The notes below the pieces were generated by a model, which was not told where the DNA came from, did no database searches, and saw only the letters and a list, made by a program, of their open reading frames with translations. This document shows positions 1-8,215 of a stretch of DNA of 64,000 nt, one piece after another (position 1 is the first letter of the stretch; each line of letters begins with the position of its first letter). Position numbers and translations under genes: made by a program. Origin of the DNA: Cellvibrionaceae bacterium. Its GTDB lineage: Bacteria > Pseudomonadota > Gammaproteobacteria > Pseudomonadales > Cellvibrionaceae. The stretch spans positions 242,980 through 306,979 of the forward strand of contig JAGKWU010000008.1 in NCBI GenBank assembly GCA_021151695.1, given 5' to 3'.

Positions 1-114
1 CTTGTTGATCCCGCAAAACGTCCCGATGTAATTCGCACACTCAATGCGTTTAACGGACAAGTAATGACCGCTGTTTTTGTTGAGCAAGGTGCTCACTCCT
101 GGAGAGTAGAATGA
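1..114 (+). CDS. hddA: C-terminal end of a GHMP-type heptose kinase (HddA-like), partial
   Basis: The open frame enters from the left edge and stops at TGA 112-114; only the last 37 codons are visible. The tail contains NAFNGQV and ends SWRVE, which resembles the C-terminus of D-glycero-D-manno-heptose 7-phosphate kinases of the GHMP family. The stop overlaps the ATG of the phosphoheptose isomerase gene, and the next gene is a sugar-phosphate nucleotidyltransferase, matching the hddA-gmhA-hddC order of GDP-heptose synthesis. The assignment rests mostly on this context because the catalytic part lies outside the window. Confidence 0.6.
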   Translation, partial: LVDPAKRPDVIRTLNAFNGQVMTAVFVEQGAHSWRVE

Positions 115-695
115 TTGAATTTATTGAGCGAGAACTCAGCAAGCTGTCCGCCTTGATTGCCGCTATCCAGGCTGACAAACAATTGCTGGCACAAGTCGAG
201 CAAACCGCAACATTAATCGTTGATACCTTGAACGCTGGTGGCAAAGTATTGCTGGCGGGCAATGGTGGTTCGGCGGCAGATGCGCAACATATTGCGGCAG
301 AATTTGTCAGTCGCTTTCACTACGATCGCCCCGGTCTTGCTGCCATTGCATTGACTACAGACACTTCCATTCTCACTGCCATTGGCAATGATTACGGCTA
401 TGAGCGTTTATTTGCCCGTCAGGTGCAGGCGCTAGGTCGCAAAGGCGATGTGTTTATTGGAATCTCCACCTCCGGCAATTCCGGCAACGTGCTCGAAGCG
501 CTGCAAGTTGCGCGCAGCATGGGTTTGACCACAGTGGGCTTTGCCGGACAAACCGGTGGCAAGATGGTTGAGTCCTGCGATTTATTATTGCGCATGCCCT
601 CCAAAGAAACGCCAAAAATCCAGGAAGGCCACATTGCTATTGGCCATATTATTTGCGGCCTGGTTGAGGCCACGATTTTTCCGAAAAATTCATGA
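111..695 (+). CDS. gmhA: Phosphoheptose isomerase GmhA (SIS domain)
   Basis: This enzyme converts sedoheptulose 7-phosphate to D-glycero-D-manno-heptose 7-phosphate, the first step of nucleotide-heptose synthesis for LPS core or other surface glycans. The 194-aa length is typical. The SIS fold is evident: AGNGGSAADAQHIAAE near residue 50 and the phosphate-binding GISTSGNSGNV near residue 117. ETPKIQEGHIAIGH near residue 166 carries the Glu and His expected of the active site. The start overlaps the upstream stop and the stop overlaps the next ATG (ATGA), indicating translational coupling. Confidence 0.93.
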   Translation: MIEFIERELSKLSALIAAIQADKQLLAQVEQTATLIVDTLNAGGKVLLAGNGGSAADAQHIAAEFVSRFHYDRPGLAAIALTTDTSILTAIGNDYGYERLFARQVQALGRKGDVFIGISTSGNSGNVLEALQVARSMGLTTVGFAGQTGGKMVESCDLLLRMPSKETPKIQEGHIAIGHIICGLVEATIFPKNS

Positions 696-1414
696 TGACC
701 TACGAAGCCATTATTCTTGCGGGTGGTTTTGGCACCCGCTTGCGCGAAGCTGTCCCCGATTTACCCAAGCCCATGGCGCCTATCGCCGGTCGTCCTTTTC
801 TGGCATGGCAATTAGACTATCTTATCGCCTCGGGCATAGAGCGTTTTATTCTCTCGGTGGGTTATAAAGCAGAAACTATCTGCGATTATTTTGGTGAGAA
901 TTATCAAGGCTGCCCCATAAGCTATGTGAAAGAAGATGAGCCCCTGGGTACCGGTGGTGCAATACGGTTGGCGTTAGCTTCCGCCACGCAGGAGCGCGTG
1001 TTTATTTGCAATGGCGATACCCTGTGTTCGGGTGACTTTATTGCCTTGCGCGCGCGTAGCAGTCATAGCAGCGATGCCATATCGGTATTGGTAAAGCACG
1101 TGGACAACGCCGGCCGCTACGGCGCTATTCGCTTTGATACTGCCACGCAATTGATCACCCATTTCGGTGAAAAATCTTCCAGCGATGCCGGTTTTATCAA
1201 TGCAGGTATTTACGATGTGCCGCGCAATTTGTTTGACGGCGTTGAACTCGCTGCACCTTTCTCGTTTGAATCCAGTGTGCTGCAAGTGCTGGTAGGGCAA
1301 TCCTTGTATGCCCAGGCTTCGGGTGATTTCTTTATTGATATAGGTATCAAGGAGGATTATCTAAAAGGCCAAACGGCTATTCCGGCTTTTGTTGCCGATG
1401 CTACGTCTCGGTAA
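692..1414 (+). CDS. hddC: D-glycero-alpha-D-manno-heptose 1-phosphate guanylyltransferase (HddC-like)
   Basis: A 240-aa nucleotidyltransferase with the N-terminal signature LAGGFGTRLRE and the sugar-nucleotide motif PLGTGGAIRLA. It probably transfers GMP to heptose 1-phosphate to form GDP-heptose for a surface polysaccharide. The linkage to gmhA and the preceding kinase tail favours heptose over mannose or glucose substrates. A phosphatase (gmhB) would also be needed and is not seen here. The start overlaps the gmhA stop by four bases. Other NTP-transferases share these motifs, so the substrate is inferred from context. Confidence 0.8.
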   Translation: MMTYEAIILAGGFGTRLREAVPDLPKPMAPIAGRPFLAWQLDYLIASGIERFILSVGYKAETICDYFGENYQGCPISYVKEDEPLGTGGAIRLALASATQERVFICNGDTLCSGDFIALRARSSHSSDAISVLVKHVDNAGRYGAIRFDTATQLITHFGEKSSSDAGFINAGIYDVPRNLFDGVELAAPFSFESSVLQVLVGQSLYAQASGDFFIDIGIKEDYLKGQTAIPAFVADATSR

Positions 1415-1482
1415 GACGTTGCCCTTTGGTAAAACCTGACACCTCACAAAATAGGAATAATTCCGGCTTTTTTGGACGCACT

Positions 1483-4122
1483 ATGCAGCTGAATCAATTA
1501 CTCAATCCTCGCAATAATAATCTGGATATCTTTCGCCTGTTGGCGGCGCTCATGGTTATCTACGGTCATGCTCCTGCTTTTGCAGTTGCATCTGGCTATT
1601 CGGATATTGTTGCGCGCACCTTGCACATAGATTACTCAGGTTCGCTCGCGGTAAAGTTTTTCTTTATGTTGAGTGGCCTGTTGGTAACGGCGAGTTTGAT
1701 GGCAAAGCCATTGATGACTGATTTTGTCGTCAAGCGTGCGGCGAGAATTTTGCCGGGGTTGTTTGTCTGCCTCTGCGCGACAGTATTTATTGTAGGGCCA
1801 GTGTTTACCAGTCAGCCATTTATCGCCTACCTCGGCGATTCACAAACCTGGCAATACCTTACTCACAATATAATGTTGTACCAAATTGAGTGGCGATTGC
1901 CGGGTGTTTTTGACGATAGCAAATATGGCATCAACGGCTCCATATGGACCTTGCCCTTGGAAGTTTGCTGCTATTTATTTCTTGCGGCATTTTATTTTGT
2001 AGGCTTGTGGCGCTACCAATGGCTGAGCAATATCAGCCTGCTGGCTATAGTGGTGCTTTCCTTCTTTTTCCCGGAAAAATTAATACCGCTATTTGCCAAC
2101 AATACAGAGTCTCACCTGCTGCCCGGATGTTTTGCGCTGGGTGCACTTTTTGCGGTTAACCAACAATTTATTCTGGTGAATGTGCGCGGCGCTGTGGCGT
2201 TGGGTTTATTGACATTGCTCTTGTGGTCGACACCCGCCAAGGCGCTGTTGTTTTACGGCTTCTTTTTTTACACCTGTCTCTATGTGTCATCGTTGCGTTT
2301 TGTGGTTGATCGTCTGAAGTTACCGGCAGATCCATCGTACGGTGTGTATATCTACGGTTTTGTTATCCAGCAAGTATTCGGACATCTATTCCCCAATCGC
2401 GGTGTGGTTTTTAATCAGCTTGTATCTTCAGTGACGGCTCTGGGACTGGGTTTCCTATCTTGGTATTACGTGGAAAAGCCAGCGATTCAGGCTGCCAAAA
2501 AATTGCTGGCGATTAAGGATACCTGGCTGGCCAATCCGCAACAGGCAAATCTTTCGTCTTTATCGTTTTCCAATTTATTGGCGGCTGATTCGATCGCCTC
2601 AGGTGCGGCGCTCAATCCCTCGCGCAGTGATGTGTGGCGTAAGCAGGCAATGGCCGTTGCGGCTTTTGTCGCTATCGCCTGGCTGATGCATTTCATCGCC
2701 TTGTATTTTATTTTTCCCGGTTACTATCGCCCGCTGTCCTTCCAGCATTCGGATTTTTATATACCGGCGTCCTTCGCTTATTCGCTGAGTAATAATACGA
2801 CTTTTATGGGCTTGTTGGCTTGGCCGCGCCCGCTGTTTATGTGGTATTACAAGTTCAGCGGATTTTTTGGGCACGCGGGTAGCGTTGCCTGGGTTGTGCT
2901 CATCGTATTTTTAAACTGTGTTGTGACGGCGTTTTTGATGCGTCGGCTGTTGGGGCTCAAACTGGATTTACGCTTCGCTGCCTGGTTTGCGCTCTACGCA
3001 TTCATTTTGTTTACCCAGCCTTATTTCTATACCTTCTATTCACAAGATATAGGTTCGCAACTGTCCTATTTGCTGCTGGCTATAGGTGTGGCTGGTGTGC
3101 TCGCATTAAAAGACAGGCATCCGGCACTGATGTTTATCTGGATGCTATCGTGTTCCGCTACGGCTTTTTTGATAAAGGAAACCTATATTTTAGGTTTCGG
3201 CCTGTTGGCCTTCTGCTGGTTTATCCTCTATTTCAAAGAGAACAAATTAAAAGCATTTGCACCGGGTTGCGGCATAGTGCTTGGTGCTGCGTTGAGTGTG
3301 CTGGTTAGCATGCTGACGAAATCCATTTTTGTGAATTTGAACGCGCGCCAGGGCAGTGATTATGAAATTCATCTGAATGTTGTGACTGTTATTAAAGAGT
3401 TGTTGCATTACGCAGGTGAGGGCATAACGCCGATTTTGCTGGTAGCCTTAATTCTGATCGGTGTGCAGTTATACCGTTCGCAGCGCCAATACTTTATGTA
3501 TTTTTTACTCTTCGTCGGTTTTACCTTTGCAGCTTGGCTACCCAATGCAGTATTGCCGAATCACCATTATCGCGGTTACTCCTTTAATGGTTTGTATCTG
3601 TGTTTTGCCAGCATATTTTTTATTGCAAAGCTTGCACAGGATAAAGGCCATTTCACCAAAGGCCTGTGGGTTATTGTGGCGTTAGTGGTGTTGAGTCCCC
3701 TATCCAGCATTAAGGCCTATAAAGGTACGCACAATTCCTGGGTGTTGGCGCAAGAGGAAATTCAGACCAATATGTTGGCTGGTTTTACCAAGGCGGGGCA
3801 CCAGCTTTGCACGCAAGATAAAACGAAAAATGTATTGGTGACAGGCATCACTGCACCCTTCCATCCCTTTGCGTTTCCTGAATCTATCCGTTCTTTCCCA
3901 TGCGGAGACAAAGCGCATTATTTGTTTGTGGTGAGCCCTGAGTTTTACACCAAGCGTGTGGGGCAAACGATGGATTTGGTGACCTACCTGGCGGCGGATA
4001 CTGATAGGGGATCTGTGGAATACGATCAGGAGTGGCGTTTTGATGAGAAAGGAAAATTAGTTGATATTATTCCCAAGGCTAATACCCAACCGCAATCTGC
4101 AATGGACACTTCTCCCCAATAA
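1483..4122 (+). CDS. Acyltransferase-3 (OafA-like) fused to a second polytopic membrane domain
   Basis: An 879-aa inner-membrane protein. Residues about 10-350 form an acyltransferase-3 domain: LDIFRLLAALMVIYGHA carries the conserved arginine and histidine, and FFMLSGLLV follows. This family O-acylates sugars of LPS or exopolysaccharide. Residues about 395-720 form a second set of transmembrane helices followed by a soluble tail of about 140 residues. Classical OafA proteins are about 350-650 aa, so this is a fusion; the second half resembles GT-C-type membrane proteins only loosely. ATG 1483 was chosen because the family's conserved N-terminus begins there; a TTG at 1426 would add 19 residues. 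It probably decorates the heptose-containing glycan made upstream. Confidence 0.75.
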   Translation: MQLNQLLNPRNNNLDIFRLLAALMVIYGHAPAFAVASGYSDIVARTLHIDYSGSLAVKFFFMLSGLLVTASLMAKPLMTDFVVKRAARILPGLFVCLCATVFIVGPVFTSQPFIAYLGDSQTWQYLTHNIMLYQIEWRLPGVFDDSKYGINGSIWTLPLEVCCYLFLAAFYFVGLWRYQWLSNISLLAIVVLSFFFPEKLIPLFANNTESHLLPGCFALGALFAVNQQFILVNVRGAVALGLLTLLLWSTPAKALLFYGFFFYTCLYVSSLRFVVDRLKLPADPSYGVYIYGFVIQQVFGHLFPNRGVVFNQLVSSVTALGLGFLSWYYVEKPAIQAAKKLLAIKDTWLANPQQANLSSLSFSNLLAADSIASGAALNPSRSDVWRKQAMAVAAFVAIAWLMHFIALYFIFPGYYRPLSFQHSDFYIPASFAYSLSNNTTFMGLLAWPRPLFMWYYKFSGFFGHAGSVAWVVLIVFLNCVVTAFLMRRLLGLKLDLRFAAWFALYAFILFTQPYFYTFYSQDIGSQLSYLLLAIGVAGVLALKDRHPALMFIWMLSCSATAFLIKETYILGFGLLAFCWFILYFKENKLKAFAPGCGIVLGAALSVLVSMLTKSIFVNLNARQGSDYEIHLNVVTVIKELLHYAGEGITPILLVALILIGVQLYRSQRQYFMYFLLFVGFTFAAWLPNAVLPNHHYRGYSFNGLYLCFASIFFIAKLAQDKGHFTKGLWVIVALVVLSPLSSIKAYKGTHNSWVLAQEEIQTNMLAGFTKAGHQLCTQDKTKNVLVTGITAPFHPFAFPESIRSFPCGDKAHYLFVVSPEFYTKRVGQTMDLVTYLAADTDRGSVEYDQEWRFDEKGKLVDIIPKANTQPQSAMDTSPQ

Positions 4123-4125
4123 TAT

Positions 4126-4440
4126 TTAATGCGGGTTGGCTTCGCGCCGACCCGCCACTGCTTGCACAATTTTCGCAACTGCCAGCACCGATGTCAGCGA
4201 TTTTAAAATACGTGCACCAAGCAATACAGTGGCAACTTCTGCAATCACTTTTGCGCCAGATTGATGGGTGAGGAAACGCATGGTCATGCTACGCGGATAA
4301 TGGGGATGCATATCTTCCGCTTGCAAGTGCTGGATCAGCAATTGGCGCTGAGCTTGTAATTGTGCACGCAATTGGTTGCGGCGGAGATCAAGGTTTTCCA
4401 TATCATTGCCTGTGTTTGTCATCACTGGTTTTTTAATCAA
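4126..4440 (-). CDS. Small YqjK-like hypothetical protein
   Basis: 104 aa, last gene of a three-gene minus-strand operon (DUF883, holin-like, this gene). The N-terminal half is charged and helical (LDLRRNQLRAQLQAQRQLL), the C-terminal half is hydrophobic and alanine-rich. Its position and build resemble YqjK in the enterobacterial yqjD-yqjE-yqjK operon, although direct similarity cannot be checked here. The start overlaps the upstream stop by four bases. Internal methionines at residues 7 and 14 are alternative starts. Function unknown. Confidence 0.65.
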   Translation of the reverse strand: MIKKPVMTNTGNDMENLDLRRNQLRAQLQAQRQLLIQHLQAEDMHPHYPRSMTMRFLTHQSGAKVIAEVATVLLGARILKSLTSVLAVAKIVQAVAGRREANPH

Positions 4441-4868
4441 AGTCTGCTTTTGATCAGGGTAAGGTCGGCTGCCAATTCTTCGCGGGTAGCGGCAAAGGTG
4501 CGGCTGCTAAGTGCCAATAGGTGTTTAATACGTTGCCATATCCATAAAAGTGCCAAACTGTAAATGATTGGCAAGGTTATCAATACGTGAATGCGATATG
4601 CCGTATCCCAACTCAGCGCAACGGCGAGCAAGCTCAACGAAAGTAGTAGGCAAATGGCGCCTATTAGCGCTGCAAAGACAAATGCTAATAACTGGCTAAG
4701 TCGATTTTTTTCCTCCTCCCATTCCACCTGAATCAATTGGCTGTGCAAAGCTGCTTGCGCTGAGATAGCACTGCCTGCAGAGCGCAGCAATTTTAATAAG
4801 TCGAGCGCGCTGCGCATAAACGATTCACCTTGATAGTGGGGCGATTGCGCCGCAAATAATTTTTCCAC
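4437..4868 (-). CDS. Phage_holin_3_6 family membrane protein (YqjE-like)
   Basis: 143 aa. A charged N-terminal region with a helical stretch (QLIQVEWEEEKNRLSQLL) is followed by two adjacent transmembrane helices (about residues 60-85 and 92-112) and an amphipathic C-terminus. This is the layout of the putative holin-X / YqjE family, which sits beside ribosome-associated inner-membrane proteins of the YqjD type. The gene lies between a DUF883 gene and a YqjK-like gene, matching the E. coli order. The family has no demonstrated holin activity; a role in envelope or stationary-phase stress is inferred. Confidence 0.8.
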   Translation of the reverse strand: MEKLFAAQSPHYQGESFMRSALDLLKLLRSAGSAISAQAALHSQLIQVEWEEEKNRLSQLLAFVFAALIGAICLLLSLSLLAVALSWDTAYRIHVLITLPIIYSLALLWIWQRIKHLLALSSRTFAATREELAADLTLIKSRL

Positions 4869-4967
4869 AGTTCAACCTCTATCTGATTGCCCCATCTGAT
4901 TGGCAAAATGCGAACAAAAAAATTATTAAATATGGCGGCCATTCTTGATGGCCGCCACTACAAATAC

Positions 4968-5336
4968 CTAGTTGCGGCGGGCCAGAATGTAACCCAGTAG
5001 AAAACCTATAGCTGCACTGGCACCAACAGCATTCCAGGGTTTTTCATGCACGTAGTTATCTGTGTAGGTGATGGTATCGCGTGCTTGTTGACTGATGGTG
5101 TTGCTCACCTCTACAGCTTTCACTTTGGCGACAGCGATACGCTCAGCAATTTTTGCTTTGGCTGCCTCCAGCTCTGCACCAGTCAGGGATGTGGTGGATT
5201 TAAATAAGGTCTCTATATCCGCCAGAAAGTTATGAAATTCCTGAGAGAGTGCAGAAGGTGTTTTTGGTGGCTGCAGCGCTTGCTGTGGTTGAGATGAATG
5301 CTGGGGCTGGTTCTGTGTACTCGAAATACCGGTCAT
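4968..5336 (-). CDS. DUF883 / ElaB-YqjD family membrane-anchored protein
   Basis: 122 aa. A Gln/Pro-rich N-terminus of about 30 residues precedes a helical DUF883 region (FHNFLADIETLFKSTTSLTG and onward). The C-terminus has the family signature VHEKPWNAVGASAAIGFLLGY and ends ARRN. E. coli relatives YqjD and ElaB anchor in the inner membrane by this tail helix and bind ribosomes in stationary phase. It heads the operon with the holin-like and YqjK-like genes. A paralogue lies at 60664-61002 and shares TTSLTG and the ERPW/EKPW tail. Confidence 0.88.
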   Translation of the reverse strand: MTGISSTQNQPQHSSQPQQALQPPKTPSALSQEFHNFLADIETLFKSTTSLTGAELEAAKAKIAERIAVAKVKAVEVSNTISQQARDTITYTDNYVHEKPWNAVGASAAIGFLLGYILARRN

Positions 5337-5690
5337 GATTCGACTCCTGCCATTGCGAAATAAAAAAAGGAAATAAAAAATGTCGCATTTGCGACCTCTT
5401 CAGACGAGTTTGGTTTGTGTAGAAAACCCGTCATTACGAGTTGACGATAGGCGTGCACCTGCGCAAAGTCTGTGCGCAACCGCACTCATATTTTTGTTAA
5501 CTTATTCGCTGAAGCAGAAGGTTTTTTGCTGCACATCGACACTGATTTAATTTGCAGTTAGTGGCTTTATGTAAATTTAACCGGTGTGCCAGCGCACAGA
5601 CCATTTTACCTAACGGCGCCTACTGTGAATTAACATCGAATAAAAATTTATTTTTTTTCGATGAATTTTCATCAAGTGGAGGAAAGAGAA
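5337..5690 (+). other. Divergent intergenic region
   Basis: About 350 bases between the divergent DUF883 operon and the BON-domain gene, AT-rich towards the right end. It must carry promoters for both directions. GTGGAGGAAAG at 5677-5687 is a strong ribosome-binding site that fixes the BON gene start at 5691 rather than the in-frame ATG at 5661. No tRNA, repeat or further reading frame was recognised. Confidence 0.5.
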
Positions 5691-6500
5691 ATGAATCATA
5701 AAATGAAAATGTTGGGTGTGTTAGCACTGGGAGTCTTACCACTGCTGGCTAATCAAAATGTATTTGCAGACGCTAAACAGGATTTGGTTGAGGCGCGCCA
5801 GGAAACCCAAATCTGGACAACCTATGCGCTCAATCCTTACCTGCGTGCCAGCGATTTAAAAGTCGGTGTGCATGATGGTAAAGCGACCTTGAGTGGTAAA
5901 GTAGAAGATGATGTCAGCAAAGAGCTGGCAAAGGAAATTGCGCTCGGTGTGAGCGGCGTTAAAAGTGTCGATAACCAAATCGTTGTAGCAGAAGATTACA
6001 AGCCAAACGTTGAGCGTGGTTATCGCGAGATGGTGGACGATGTTTCAATTAGTACCGCCGTACGGTCTCGCTTGGTATGGAGCAAGCATTCCTATAAAGA
6101 TGCAAAAGTGGATACAAAAGACGGTCGTGTAGTGTTAACTGGCTCAGTTAATAGCCTGGAGGCAAAGGATTTTGCTGGCAAGCTCGCACGCAATACGCGC
6201 GGCGTTACTTCGGTAGACAATCAGCTTAAGGTCGACGCTAAATCAACTGGTGATTCGGTGAAGATAGCCGCGCGCGATACGGAGCAGGCGGTAGCTGATA
6301 CGTGGATCACTACAAAAGTAAAATCGAATTTTTTATATTCGAACAACGTCAGTGCTGGTGATATTAATGTGAATACCAGTGGTGGCAATGTAGTGCTTAA
6401 AGGAAAAGTCGGCAGCGGTGCCGAGCGCGCATTAGCGGTTGAAATTGCGCAAAATGTTCGCGGTGTTAAACAGGTAGATGCCTCTGGATTAACCTTTTGA
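5691..6500 (+). CDS. Periplasmic triple-BON-domain protein (OsmY-like)
   Basis: 269 aa with a signal peptide (MNHKMKMLGVLALGVLP, likely cleavage after NVFA). Three BON repeats follow at about residues 38-103, 115-182 and 202-268; each has a charged helix, a strand with an LxGxV-type motif (ATLSGKVED, VVLTGSVNS, VVLKGKVGS) and a VxxVDNQ-like end. BON domains bind phospholipid surfaces; OsmY, the best-known example, is a periplasmic osmotic-stress chaperone. The gene is monocistronic, with a strong terminator about 30 bases after the stop. A single-BON lipoprotein lies at 45001-45315. Confidence 0.88.
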   Translation: MNHKMKMLGVLALGVLPLLANQNVFADAKQDLVEARQETQIWTTYALNPYLRASDLKVGVHDGKATLSGKVEDDVSKELAKEIALGVSGVKSVDNQIVVAEDYKPNVERGYREMVDDVSISTAVRSRLVWSKHSYKDAKVDTKDGRVVLTGSVNSLEAKDFAGKLARNTRGVTSVDNQLKVDAKSTGDSVKIAARDTEQAVADTWITTKVKSNFLYSNNVSAGDINVNTSGGNVVLKGKVGSGAERALAVEIAQNVRGVKQVDASGLTF

Positions 6501-6530
6501 TCATTTGTTGGTGTAAGGAAGTTTGTATAA

Positions 6531-6557
6531 GCCGCCCTGTATTGGGCGGCTTTTTTA
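6531..6557 (+). terminator. Rho-independent terminator after the BON gene
   Basis: GCCGCCC, a 6-base loop, GGGCGGC and then TTTTTT. The 7-bp GC stem with a U-run lies 30 bases downstream of the BON stop codon. Confidence 0.9.
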
Positions 6558-6730
6558 TAACTAAAACGGGCATCTGTGTTTTATCGTTTTTAGAAAAAAT
6601 GTAATTTTTTACCGTTTCATATGGGTTAGATAGCGCACTGAATAAGAGCCTGCGATCGGTGATTATGATAGCAGGCCCGCTGTGCTTTTTTGTGGCGGCT
6701 GAAGGGAAAACGAAACGAGGGCATAGAATC

Positions 6731-7162
6731 ATGATTGAAGCAAATGAAATAACCAGAGCTGAAGTTAGCACCTCATTACAACGTATTTTATTTATTGCAT
6801 TGCTTGTGGTGTTTTCCATTTTTGTGCAATTTTTGATGAGTGGCTGTGCTTCCACGCCTAAAGCACCAACTGATGCATTGCAAGCGGCTGAATCGGCTAT
6901 CGCCAATGCGGAACAAGCGCGCGTTGCAGATTATGCATCCCCCGAATTGGCCCAGGCGCGCGAAAAGTTGCTAAACGCAAAATTAGCCGTTGAGAAAGAG
7001 GATATGACCAGGGCGCGTTGGTTGGCGGAAGAATCAAAAGCGAGCGCTGATTTAGCCAGCGCGCGAGCAGCTTCGGCAAAAGCCAAGGCTGTTAACGATG
7101 AGCTGCAAAAAGGCAATAACGTATTGGAGCAGGAATTACAGCGCAATACCAATCAGCCCTAA
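6731..7162 (+). CDS. DUF4398 lipoprotein
   Basis: 143 aa. A long hydrophobic segment ends in the lipobox MSGC, with the mature part starting CASTPKAP. The rest is Ala/Glu-rich coiled coil (AESAIANAEQARVADYASPELAQAR), which is the DUF4398 pattern. ATG 6731 is preceded by GAGGG at 6717-6721; the upstream ATG at 6659 has no ribosome-binding site. The following gene also starts with a lipobox and TSTPKAP plus a DUF4398-like region and adds an OmpA domain, so the pair looks like a duplication. Probably tethered to the outer membrane; function unknown. Confidence 0.82.
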   Translation: MIEANEITRAEVSTSLQRILFIALLVVFSIFVQFLMSGCASTPKAPTDALQAAESAIANAEQARVADYASPELAQAREKLLNAKLAVEKEDMTRARWLAEESKASADLASARAASAKAKAVNDELQKGNNVLEQELQRNTNQP

Positions 7163-7213
7163 TGCTTTTTAAAACAGGTGTATTGCGGAAGCGTATTGAC
7201 CGAGGAGATTCGT

Positions 7214-8038
7214 ATGAATATTACAAATGCAGGCATTGTTAAGCAGGTTGGCGCCGCTACGCTAATGGCGCTATTGATATTGCAAAGCGGGTGTACATCT
7301 ACACCGAAAGCGCCCGACGGTGCGCGTGAAGTACGAGAAAAATTATTGCAATTACAGGCTAATTCACAATTGGCAACACTGGCCCCGGTTGCCATCAAAG
7401 ATGCGGACGCCGCTGTGACTGCTGCGGAGCAGCCCACGAAAGATAAAAGCCTCGCCCACCACCGCCTTGAGGTTGCCGATGCGAAAGTAGAGACAGCTAT
7501 CGCCTTGGCGAAAGGTCGATATCTTGAAGACCAACGCAAAAATCTTGCAGATCAGCGCAACGAAACCCGTCTCGATGCGCGCACTCGTGAAGCTGAGTTC
7601 GCCAAAGCTGATGCAGATGCTGCGCGCCGACAAGCAGAAGAACTGCAAAAGCAATTAGCGGATCTCAATGCAAAAACTACCGAGCGCGGCCTCATTGTCA
7701 CGTTAGGTGATGTGCTCTTTGAAACAGGTCGCGCTGAATTAAGAGGTGGTGCTACTGCCAATCTCGGCAAGTTAGCAGCTTTCCTAAATCAATATCCCGA
7801 TCGCAGCGTCGTTATCGAAGGCCACACGGATAGCGTTGGCAGTGAGAGTTACAACCAAAGCTTGTCGGAGCGTCGTGCGGATTCAGTAAAAGCCTATTTG
7901 GTGGGCCAGGGTATTGCGGCAACGCGTTTGACCGCTGTGGGTAAAGGTGAGTTGGTACCGGTAGCCAGTAATGATTCTGAAACCGGTCGTCAAATGAATC
8001 GTCGTGTTGAAGTTGTCATTGCCAATCCTGCCAAATAA
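7214..8038 (+). CDS. OmpA-family peptidoglycan-binding lipoprotein with DUF4398 region
   Basis: 274 aa. The signal peptide ends with lipobox LQSGC. A long helical region (residues about 30-160) contains DUF4398-like repeats. The C-terminal OmpA domain at about 165-272 has the peptidoglycan-binding signature IEGHTDSVGSESYNQSLSERR and ends NRRVEVVIA. It should anchor the outer membrane to peptidoglycan. ATG 7214 follows the ribosome-binding site GAGGAGATT; the upstream in-frame ATG at 7178 would disrupt the signal peptide. It probably forms an operon with the preceding DUF4398 lipoprotein and the DUF3309 gene 14 bases downstream. Confidence 0.88.
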   Translation: MNITNAGIVKQVGAATLMALLILQSGCTSTPKAPDGAREVREKLLQLQANSQLATLAPVAIKDADAAVTAAEQPTKDKSLAHHRLEVADAKVETAIALAKGRYLEDQRKNLADQRNETRLDARTREAEFAKADADAARRQAEELQKQLADLNAKTTERGLIVTLGDVLFETGRAELRGGATANLGKLAAFLNQYPDRSVVIEGHTDSVGSESYNQSLSERRADSVKAYLVGQGIAATRLTAVGKGELVPVASNDSETGRQMNRRVEVVIANPAK

Positions 8039-8052
8039 ATAAGGAGAGCATC

Positions 8053-8205
8053 GTGGGTACTATATTACTTGTCATTCTGGTTTTGCTCTTGATTGGTGCC
8101 TTCCCAGCCTGGCCCCACAGTCGCGCATGGGGTTACGGTCCCAGTGGCGGTGTCGGGTTGCTGTTGGTGATTTTACTGATTCTGGTGCTTACGGGGCATC
8201 TATAG
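8053..8205 (+). CDS. DUF3309 mini-membrane protein
   Basis: A 50-aa protein starting with GTG 8053 after AAGGAGAGC. Two hydrophobic segments flank a conserved GAFPAWPHSRAWGYGPSGG centre, the hallmark of DUF3309. A close paralogue sits at 26736-26894. Members are short inner-membrane peptides of unknown function, often near stress genes. It lies between the OmpA lipoprotein and the sorbosone-dehydrogenase-like gene with short spacers, so co-transcription is likely. Confidence 0.85.
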   Translation: MGTILLVILVLLLIGAFPAWPHSRAWGYGPSGGVGLLLVILLILVLTGHL

Positions 8206-8215
8206 GAGCCTCGCC

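Noticed and set aside
4437..4868. Prophage holin, hence a phage remnant
   Set aside because: The YqjD-YqjE-YqjK-like gene order explains the holin-like domain; no other phage gene is present.
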